The position numbers were made by a program, and so were the translations under genes. Under the pieces are notes generated by a model. It had not been told where the DNA came from. It saw only the letters and a program-made list of their open reading frames with translations, and made no database searches. Shown here piece by piece: positions 55,930 through 64,000 of a DNA stretch of 64,000 bases (position 1 is the first letter of the stretch; every line of letters starts with the position of its first letter). The DNA comes from Xanthostigma xanthostigma (taxonomy: Eukaryota > Arthropoda > Insecta > Raphidioptera > Raphidiidae): positions 47,193,665-47,257,664 of the forward strand of contig OY754468.1 in the NCBI GenBank assembly GCA_963575645.1, given 5' to 3'.

Positions 55930-57640
55930 CCCTTGTGATGCAATATACTATTTTATAAATTCCATTTGCTGTTCAAACCCTCTACAATAGGCGAGGACTG
56001 AATAAGCTTTTCTAAATGTAAGTATTATATAGGTAAGTTAATTGCAAATATTTAATAGTAAACACTACACATTACTCCAAAGTAATTCAAAAACCCAACA
56101 AAAAATAAACGGAACTTTCAAACGGTCAAGTTGAGTTAATTTTTTTTTATGAAAAACCTGCTCGTAATTGTTTTCCAAACTATGAACCCCTAAAAATACG
56201 ATGCTTACAAATGGTTTATATTAATAAAACATTATTTCACAGTAAAAACAAATAACGATCAGAATTATTACAATAACAAGTGTTTTCTTCAAATGTTTCA
56301 AACATTAAGCACGGGACATGTTTTATTAACAATATTTCCACTAATTAATGTTATACACTGACAGATTTTTATTTATGATGCTATTAAATTTTACCTCTTA
56401 ATAACCATCAAGATTCATGGTTGTTCATTCATACTTCGAACAAGGGATGTCCAAATTTGCGTCGGCAATTATTCCCAGGCCCTGCCATCGAAACAGTTCA
56501 GTATGCATTATGGCATATTTAATCTCGTATCATTTATGTGAAATTATAATTTATTTAAGTCAACACATGTTAGATTCTTTATTTTTTTGCCGCATTTCCT
56601 TAATAAGAATTCACAAGCACATTATTTTTTATTTTTTTTTATATAAGGATTTTTTGGCCTTTGTTTATACAATCAGCCATCATCGTTAAAAAATAAAGCA
56701 CATTATTTTGGAACTATATTGTAAAATACATATTTTATAATCTAGAAGTTTCATCAAATCAATGTCGACGTTGCCGGGACCAAGTCACGCATTCTGAATT
56801 GTTTTCAATACTCAAGAGTAAAAATATCTATCTATCACATGCTGTTTAACGAGCTTTAAAATTATTGTGTTTCAAGGAAAAGTTCAATGTTTCACATATT
56901 AAAATTCTGTGCATATTGTAGATTTATATGTTCTGCATTTATAAAAAGTATACCATATTTAAGAATGCAACGATTGGACATCCCTATTATTGCAGTGCAT
57001 ATAATACACAATTAATATATTTGTAGCCAATGGTGATTATGATGTGAACAATGGATTTATATATTTATTAACTGAATATAATATCTTAACTGTGTTGTAG
57101 AGCAACTTTGGTGGTCGTCTGTGCGGACTAATTCATAATGTTATATTTTCTTTGGATTTTACCGTGAAATTTGGTTTCTTTTCAATATTTATAGCATAAT
57201 GAAATAACAAAACACGATGGTGCTCTTGAAAAAGGAATTAAGAAACTAATTAACCATTGTTGAGTTTTAAGTGACTTTGATTTTTTAATAAAGTAGGCGT
57301 TAGTTGAGTAAAAAGTCAAGTGGATTATGTTTAGAGATCTACTGTTAAATTGTTTGCCCTTAATTTTCGTGCTCTTAAAGCTTAAGATTTCTTTATTTAC
57401 GAAACCAAATTTTAGAAAATGATATGCTTTTGAATTTGCCTACCGGAAAACGCATGCTATGCTTCTATAAGCTCCAAGAAGTTTAAAATGGTGTGTCTCA
57501 CGTTACTTTCTGCAATCCTGTTACAAAGTGATACAAATTAACCAGTAAACTGTAATGACCCATACGGTATGCATTGATCATGTTTATTCATCATCCTCCT
57601 TGAGATTGCGCAAGTAATAAAGCATGTTGGAAAATGTGAG
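55930..57640. other. AT-rich intergenic DNA, no gene recognised
   Basis: No dispersed repeat of the window recurs here, and no exon-like frame was found. It is the longest stretch without a recognised mobile element, so it may be unique sequence. Confidence 0.4.
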
Positions 57641-58056
57641 GAATCACAGACGACCAGTGCCGAATCTACATTTTTCGGGGCTTAGGGTTTATTGAAGATC
57701 AACAAAGTCCCAATTCTTGTTAGATTAAGAATTTTTAAATTAATTAATTTTTAATAACATCAAAATCAGAGTTGAAATTTGATGACCTCATGGTCAAACA
57801 AATAATAATATAAATTCTCCAAAAAATATTGCCACATTTATTAAACAAAATGTCAAAATTCACCCAAAAAATTGTGAAAATTCACCCGAAAAATTATTAA
57901 AATTCGCCCAAAAAATTGTATCACCCAAGAATACATCTCACTGATGTTGCGTTTCTTCCAGTTCGGCTCTTTATCTAATATTGTGACCTTATTGTTGAAT
58001 ATCTGTGCCCAGTGTTATAGATTTCTGAAGTTACAATATTAGATAAAGAATCTGTA

Positions 58057-58372
58057 TTAAATAAATAAAATTATCGACCAATTTTTCAGACAATATATTA
58101 ACAAACAATATAAAATTAATACATTAACGTTTCATTTTTTCATTATTTTGACAATCATAATTAATTTTGAAAAAATCTATAAAAAGCAAATTATATTTAA
58201 TTATTAATTATTTTTATATTTTTTAGATCAATTCTGAAGAAGGTCCAAATCCGGATTGAAACGTTAATGTATTAATTTTATATTGTTTGTTAATATATTG
58301 TCTGAAAAATTGGTCGATAATTTTATTTATTGAAGAGTTCTAATCAGACGTTAATCAAAGATTTGAATCTGT
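58057..58372 (+). mobile_element. Inverted-repeat element with hammerhead-like core, copy 4
   Basis: The arms AAATTATCGACCAATTTTTC / GAAAAATTGGTCGATAATTT are inverted. The core CTGAAGA-AGGTCCAAATCCGGATT-GAAAC is at 58234-58262, with a TCC/GGA stem. The right tail GAAGAGTTCTAATCAGACG is present. Confidence 0.6.
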
Positions 58373-58569
58373 ATTAACATTCGATTTTTTAACCGACGAT
58401 ATATATACTCGTATATTATATGCATTGTTTATTGTTAAAAATTTTTTAAAGTCAACATATTGTTTCTATGATTTATGTAGCTACTTTATAATAATTGACA
58501 TGTAATATTAATTATTGCAATGATTAGTAATTAATGTTGATTTTTATTATTATTGTTATTTATTTTGCA

Positions 58570-58608
58570 GTACTTGAAAAAATCTAAATAGATAGACGAA
58601 ACTTCGTA
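58570..58608 (+). other. Second copy of the GTACTTGAAAAA...GACGAAAC motif
   Basis: GTACTTGAAAAAATCTAAATA ... AGACGAAACTTCGTAC matches the core of the element at 43424-43585, here without its inverted-repeat arms. Confidence 0.5.
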
Positions 58609-59090
58609 CAATAAATAAATCTATCTAATATATTTTTGTTCACATACCTACGATTTTTTCTTATAATTAAAATTAACTATTTTTTACTATACCTAATATA
58701 CGATATGTATTCATTGTTAAAGATATTAAAAATGCATGATGATTATTCAATTTTTGTGGGCCCTTGACATTTGAAGGCCCATAGTTTAAGCTCTATTAGT
58801 CTGCCCTTCTAGACGACTCCGAAATTGCATCTAGAGTTCATAATTCAAATAACCAACAAAAAAAAGGTTAAGCTTGATAATAACCCAGTGTAGCATTACC
58901 GTTATTATATTAAAACACATTAAAAAGTGGTTAACGAAAAAAAGGTTTAAGTGTTCCCAAGATAATTAGAATTAAAGAAAGATTAGGCAAGATGTCAATC
59001 CTTCCTATGCAAAGGTGTCAGTGAAACTTGATGATTCCTCGGAGCTGTTTTGGCTCAACAAAAGAAACGCTCCATGTTCCTGATTGTGAT

Positions 59091-59333
59091 CAGCCCAGGA
59101 TCTAGGGGGGGGGAGGAAAACCGGGGCACCCGCCCTGGGTAGCAGTTTCGTAATATAATATGGTTGAAAACCACACCCAATCTGTTCTTTTTCCGATTTA
59201 CTCAATCTGCTTGTTTTCTTCCATTATATATTTGTGAGTTTTTTTAAGTAATTTATTTCAAACGCTGGAGAGAGGGGGCGCCATTATCAAGTTTCTGCTT
59301 ATCTACTTCGAAAAAATCGTAGATCCGGGGCTG
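59091..59333. mobile_element. hAT-type MITE CAGCCCAGGATCTA
   Basis: The TIR CAGCCCAGGATCTA pairs with TAGATCCGGGGCTG. The flanks ATTGTGAT and ATTGTCAT agree at 7 of 8. It is 243 bp. Confidence 0.85.
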
Positions 59334-59339
59334 ATTGTC

Positions 59340-60100
59340 ATTTCTTCTAAATTATTACCCAACGTGAAGTGGCCTTATAAACGCGACTCGACTGTATTGA
59401 TGCGTCGTCAGAGATGTGCAAAAAAAGCTTACTGTCTGATTACTAAACATTTAATTTAACCATATAATCAACACCTTGAATTAGATACAAAAATATAAGA
59501 GACGGTGACTCGTGTTTGTAATTCGCTATCTTCATTCAGTCTACCAGTTTGTCTCTTTCTTTCTTTGATCACCACCAGAGGCTGTGCCCTGAACAACCAA
59601 AAAGCAATAAAGACCACCCAGAAACTGATCCAACTTGTACCATACACATGCTGAGCGCTTGTAAACACGATTCTATTGGATAAGCATTTTTATTATCACT
59701 TTAAAAAAATACTTGCATCAAGTTTTACAGTAAATACTGCACATATTTTTATAGGATGAACATCATTTTTTTCGCGAAATAAATCCTAAACAAATTAATT
59801 TAAATAAATTTTAAATTAACACGTTACATATTAAAATGTTGACATTTATACCTACTAATACAAAAAAAGTTAATGAGTAATGAGTATAATTTGTATTAAT
59901 GTTTCCAAATTAAATTGTTATGTTAAAAAAGTTGGCACATTTTTGGTGATTTCACTCATTGGATTCAAAAGACTTTCTTTTTTAAGAATGATGAAAAATC
60001 TAAAAAACATATTGTTTATTACGATTTGCTCTGGAATATTCTAAAATACGATTTCTGTTACTGAGACGCGCGTAAAAATATAAGATCCGATAGCTTTAAA
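59340..60100. other. No gene recognised
   Basis: Unassigned AT-rich DNA. Confidence 0.4.
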
Positions 60101-60114
60101 AACAAATGATCTAG

Positions 60115-60372
60115 CCTTCTCAAATAATATATTACATAATAAGGGCAGAAAGTTTGAGATTCTTGCACTGCGCGTCATGATAACCGACGCCCATTGCAAA
60201 ATGTAACACAAAATTTGTCCGTCCGACAAAAACTTTTGAACGGTAACTCCGATCATCATGAAATTTAGACACAACATTCATCGCGATAAACTAAGATGAA
60301 TGTACATACTCATGTCTCTCCTCCCATTCGTTCTTTTGCACCCGGGTGAAACCGGGCAGGACCGCTAGTCTT
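60115..60372 (+). mobile_element. RTE-like retroposon 3' end
   Basis: TTGTCCGTCCGACAAAAAC, CGATCATCATGAAATTTAGAC and the end ACCCGGGTGAAACCGGGCAG ... CGCTAGTC are typical of insect RTE tails. A piece of its upstream part (TTCTTGCACTGCG) recurs at 63900. Confidence 0.6.
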
Positions 60373-60399
60373 CTATAAAATAGTTGCTTTTTACAAGTA

Positions 60400-61076
60400 C
60401 CTATATATATGTTTATAATATATCTCACAATTGAATGTTCGACCATATTGGAATCTATTTATGAAAACTACGCTTACTTTACTGTCTCTGTTGCTCATAA
60501 GATTTTAAATGACAAATATAAAATCGTTTTTCTTTTGTTTAATTACCGCTGTACGGGCTTAAAAAGCAGCTATTTTATAAAGAGTTGTGGAAAAATTAAT
60601 TATTAATTATGCGGCACTAAAAAGTTCAAGTACCTACAAGTTTGTTCAGAAATAAGCGAGGTTCTACTGTAGCGTGATTAGTAATGTTATTAGTCGTGAC
60701 TTGTGATCTACAAAACCTACAGTGCACATGGATCCAGTTGGCCACGAATCGTTCATCCAATAACGCCTTTATTACCTCCCCGTGTACATAAATATATAGG
60801 CAGAATATACCTAGAGAAACACACACAGACTCCCACCGCGGTGAACCCGTGATTACAGACTTGCGGTCAAACTTATGGACCACTGATTGAGCAATTTTAC
60901 TTTTTAATAAAGTACTATACGTTTCTGCTAACTTTACACTATGTTCAAACATAGAATGCGCCAAAACACTATTGTAACAATTATATTCTAACAAAGACAC
61001 ACAGATCTGTGTGTCATTGTTAGAATGACGAGCCGATTGTTGTCTCACTAAATTCTTTGTCGTCGCCTGCTGGGGG
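60400..61076. other. No gene confirmed; longest open frame in the window overlaps it
   Basis: The minus-strand 192-codon frame (61204-60626) runs through the end of the hAT MITE at 61077. It shows no recognisable domain, and its first third is encoded by transposon end sequence, so I do not call a gene. Confidence 0.35.
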
Positions 61077-61449
61077 CAGCGTTGCCAGACGTCCCGATTT
61101 TGGAGGGATGTCCCGATTTTTAAATCAAAATTAAATGTCCCGCGCGGGACAGGCTCAGTCCCGCTTTTCGGGGATAACTTATTCTGAAGACGAATAAGAC
61201 TCAACTATTTAACGATAGGGTAAATCTGATTTAAAATATTATATTTTTATTAAAATACATTTTCTATGGCTATTTTTGCTATCTATTGTCACGTAAACGT
61301 AATTTTAATTCAAATAAAAAGATAAATATTTGAAAACTTCTGATTATATACGTTTTTTTACTGTGTCCCGCTTTCGACGAAAGAATCCCGCTGTTTTCAC
61401 TCAGAGTTTCAAAATCTCGACTTGGCAAAAAAAAAAACTGGCAACGCTG
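61077..61449. mobile_element. hAT-type MITE CAGCGTTGCCAG, perfect 8-bp TSD
   Basis: The TIR CAGCGTTGCCAG pairs with CTGGCAACGCTG. The duplication GCTGGGGG is exact (61069-61076 and 61450-61457). It is 373 bp, with GTCCCGATTTT and CCCGC.TTTCG repeats in the interior. Confidence 0.92.
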
Positions 61450-61479
61450 GCTGGGGGGTCTCCTCTGTTACTCTTTTAA

Positions 61480-62423
61480 CCCTCAATTGATCTGTTAGGT
61501 CCCAGGGACTCCGCCCGATTTTCAAAATGTTGAAAAAACTTTAATATTACACTTAGAAGTTTGTGCATCACAGTACCTTCCTGAAATAGTGTGCGACGCT
61601 CGGGGGAGAGAGGATGTGCGTCTACGCTTGTATATCGTTGAATTATTACGTTCATGGAGTCCACGGGACTCCACCAGAGCATTTGTGTAACTTTTTTGCT
61701 AATTTTATAAATGTCATTTTTTGGGTTTAATGACACATTTTCTTTGTTTTAAACTACAAAATGACTTCCAATAAACAAGTAGTAAATTTAAATCAACCAG
61801 ATGCTGAATATATCATAATGGGCTGGCTAAACGACGAAGATATGAATCCCGATGATGAATCTCAACAGTCACAAAATGTGCCTCGACCTTTTATACCCAA
61901 AGAATTACTTTCCGACTCCGAAGATGAGTGCCAAGAAACCAAAGTAAATACTGTCACATTATGTCCTAAGCGCCTAAAAAGAAAGATGTTTGGGGTGTAC
62001 GAAGAAGATTTGCGCCCGTTTTGTTGCGACAGTCAAATATTAAGTGCTGCACATTTTTCATTTTAATATGAGACACTATACTTTTTTTATTTTGCTCTTA
62101 ATTTCACTATATTGTTGGCATTGTTTATAAGTGAAAAGATAAATATATTTAATTTTGAATTTTTATAGTAGCTAGAAGATGGTACAACTTTTTGTTAATT
62201 TTATATGGAGGGTAATTTTTTTTTCTATTGTTATAAAGCTTAAATGTTAACTAATACCAGTCTGATATAAAAGTCTGATACTGTAATGTTCCTTACTCAA
62301 ATATGTAGTTTTTTGATACTGGATATCGTTTTATTAAAATAATATTAACGATTTGTTGAGAAGGAGTCCCCTGGACTCCACCAGATAAATTAAAGTATAT
62401 CTAGGCACCAGATTAACTGAGGG
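61480..62423 (+). mobile_element. piggyBac-type element, 944 bp, TTAA-flanked
   Basis: The 15-bp TIRs CCCTCAATTGATCTG / CAGATTAACTGAGGG differ at 2 positions. TTAA lies exactly outside both ends (61476-61479 and 62424-62427), the hallmark of piggyBac insertion. Subterminal GGAGTCC..(C/G)GGACTCCACCAGA occurs at 61656 and 62363, and GGGACTCCGCCCGA at 61505, as internal repeats. It carries one 101-codon ORF but not the full transposase of roughly 550-600 residues. Confidence 0.85.
61761..62066 (+). CDS. 101-aa acidic protein in a piggyBac-type element
   Basis: ATG at 61761 to TAA at 62064-62066, within the piggyBac-type element. The first 55 residues are acidic (GWLNDEDMNPDDES, LLSDSEDECQE), followed by a short basic segment, PKRLKRKMFG, and a cysteine-containing end, RPFCCDSQILSAAHFSF. 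An acidic N-terminal region of this kind precedes the DDE domain in piggyBac transposases, but no DDE catalytic core or C-terminal cysteine-rich domain is present. I infer an internally deleted derivative that keeps only the N-terminal portion. Expression and function are unknown, and it could equally be a relic frame that survived because the insertion is young. Confidence 0.45.
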   Translation: MTSNKQVVNLNQPDAEYIIMGWLNDEDMNPDDESQQSQNVPRPFIPKELLSDSEDECQETKVNTVTLCPKRLKRKMFGVYEEDLRPFCCDSQILSAAHFSF

Positions 62424-62429
62424 TTAAAA

Positions 62430-63360
62430 ATAGAAGTTACTAATCTTAAAACATTCATTAGAATAAAATTTACTTTCAATTCACCAAGCAAATGATCAGG
62501 TAGAAAAATTAGTTAAAGAATAAATATATACTGCACTATACTTCTTGCTCTTTTTGTTGAATATTTTGACATTCACCCAAAAATCCCACCGAAAAAGTTT
62601 CACAAAATAATTAATGTTTTATCCTAACCCAATTGTACTCAAAACTTCCACTAACTTGAATGTCTTACAACTTCACAAATGGTTAATAAACAACACATAA
62701 ATAAATTCACAAGACCAACTGTAGATATAATTCTCCATGTTTAGAGGTTGTGTATTATGATCTATTATTTTATCAGGCGAATAAATATTTATACCCTCGA
62801 AGTTTGACAGAATACATGTATACCTGCAGTAAACATAATTATATTTGGTGAATTGAATTACCGCTATTTATTCGTAATAATAGCTAACTGAAGAGCAAAT
62901 GAACCGAATAAATAATTACTTACGTTCGGTGAATATGGCTATTAGAAGAAGAATCACCAAACATGGGAATTATGAAGCAAAGTGGCTCTGACTTTTTATA
63001 AACGACTTATATAATTAATTCTTTCAGCGGTGACCACGTAAGGTACATAATATAATGTGTACTGTATATTTAATTTTAAGTAAGAAGCGTGTTTTTTGTT
63101 CCATTCATTTCAGTTGGTGTCATGTTGAAGTGTTTTTTGTTACAGCACAATGCAGACTGATGTTTAACCGCAAATCGGTGTGGGTTTTTAATTTTGTTTT
63201 ACACATTTCTGTCTGCTTTGATACGAAGGACGCGAAGGTTGTTAGTTAAATATACGCTTGATTACTTGTAAATGATCATTTTGGTTACACTTCTTTTTGT
63301 TCTATTGTTTGTAGCCAGTATACTGAGTGTTTCACAAAAATTGAAAAGTTAATTTGTCAA
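62430..63360. other. No gene recognised
   Basis: AT-rich DNA. TTCACCCAAAAA at 62572 is a stray unit of the minisatellite seen at 41360 and 57850. Confidence 0.4.
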
Positions 63361-63368
63361 AAAATAAG

Positions 63369-63606
63369 TAAAATCCGACTACTGAAAAGTATGAAACAAG
63401 AAAATATTCTCATTTGAGGATAGCCGTGGTCATATGCCACGTACCCTAGCAAAACATTACATTTTAACAGTAGTAAGCGATCATAAGCTCTAGAGCAAAG
63501 TGCATCACGCTATACATCTAGAAAGGCCTCATATATAAAATGGCATACTACCACGGCTTAGATGAGAATATTTTCTTGTTTCATACTTTTCAGTAGTCGG
63601 GTTTTA
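63369..63606. mobile_element. TIR element with about 55-bp ends
   Basis: AAAATCCGACTACTGAAAAG ... GAAAATATTCTCAT is inverted at the right end as ATGAGAATATTTTCTTGTTT ... CAGTAGTCGGGTTTT. GCCGTGGT / ACCACGGC pairs further inside. It is 238 bp and non-coding. Confidence 0.8.
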
Positions 63607-63609
63607 GTT

Positions 63610-64000
63610 TTTAAACTTATTTTTTATTTGTTTTCCATTTGCTCCCCTCTGGGACCAAAATTCAAAAATAAATGTAGCCTATGTTACCCGGGCCATAATA
63701 ACAAATCGATTGACACTTTATTTACCAAAATCGGATTAATAGTTTAGACGCTACGGTGGAGCATCCGTAAATACAAACATGCATTATCTAGGCTGCTAAA
63801 CTCATAACCCTTTCTTTTGGCTTCGCCGTAGTCGAGCAAAAAAACTTGACAGGTCAAAAACAATGGAAAAATCAGCCAAATAGGGCCGCAAGTTTGATAT
63901 TCTTGCACTGCGTGCCATGTCTTAGGCGAGCCGACTTTTTTTATAAAAATTATGATCAGTTTAATTCAATTTTTTTAGAAAACAGCCTGTACATCTAAAT
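63610..64000. other. No gene recognised; LINE-tail fragment
   Basis: TTGATATTCTTGCACTGCG at 63894 matches 60150 and is probably a retroposon fragment that runs on past the window end. Confidence 0.4.

Larger units (their letters stand above)
57655..58809. mobile_element. hAT-like element CAGTGCCGAATCTAC with nested insert
   Basis: It shares TTTTTCGGGGC.TA ... GTTGAAATTTG.TGACCT and the AATTCACCCAAAAAATTGT units with 40833-41740. The flanks CAGACGAC (57647-57654) and TAGACGAC (58810-58817) agree at 7 of 8. A ribozyme-like-core element is nested at 58057. The right terminus is decayed. Confidence 0.55.

Noticed and set aside
60626-61204. 192-codon minus-strand open frame, the longest in the window
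   Set aside because: Its first third is transposon-end sequence of the hAT MITE at 61077-61449, and the remainder shows no domain or splice context.
1-64000. CRISPR arrays, operons or bacterial defence genes
   Set aside because: The repeats are transposon-derived with unequal spacing or palindromic units. The gene structure is spliced and eukaryotic.

Overview
The window is AT-rich insect nuclear DNA, most likely from a moth or butterfly. The taxonomic guess rests on repeat tails that I know to be abundant in lepidopteran genomes. These are a retroposon head reading CCCGCGGCTTCGC at about 6585 and 45762, a GGGTTCCGTACC ... GACTCGCACTTGGCC element at 37256-37787, and a LINE tail containing GAACCTCCTCC near 47069. 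No search was run, so the order is an inference.

One host gene is certain. Three plus-strand exons (33580-33800, 47869-48188, 49496-49957) encode the last 333 residues of a Wnt ligand that I identify as Wnt6. It has all 24 cysteines of a typical Wnt, the CHGLSGSC acylation motif, a stop codon at 49955-49957 and a poly(A) signal at 50015. The first coding exon (start codon and signal peptide) is not recognisable upstream and may lie outside the window. Intron lengths are 14,068 bp and 1,307 bp.

Most of the rest is transposon-derived. 1-5850: a snapback element, an 83-bp minisatellite, a tandem array of palindromic units and small TIR elements. 6250-9120: a GTTACGG TIR element, a retroposon, a hAT MITE with a perfect target duplication, and a minus-strand exon-like segment. 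10100-11300: a probable solo LTR and a tRNA-derived SINE. 12900-19980: foldback elements, a minus-strand SWIM-type exon remnant and a multi-copy two-hairpin MITE. 20700-25600: a pogo-like insertion inside a minisatellite, a hAT MITE and nested TIR elements. 25680-25880 is an unusual GC-rich island. 27700-33500 holds palindromes, SINEs and LINE tails. Wnt6 intron 1 contains more of the same families plus a perfect 31-bp hairpin. 50200-64000 contains hAT MITEs, a Jockey-like reverse transcriptase C-terminus, and a piggyBac-type element carrying a 101-codon ORF.

There is no prokaryotic operon, CRISPR array or defence island. The most notable signals outside Wnt6 are hammerhead-ribozyme-like cores inside two families of inverted-repeat elements, the perfect intronic hairpin, the piggyBac-type element with its small acidic ORF, and the two exon-like minus-strand segments. 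Most of the short open frames across the window fall in repeats and look non-coding.
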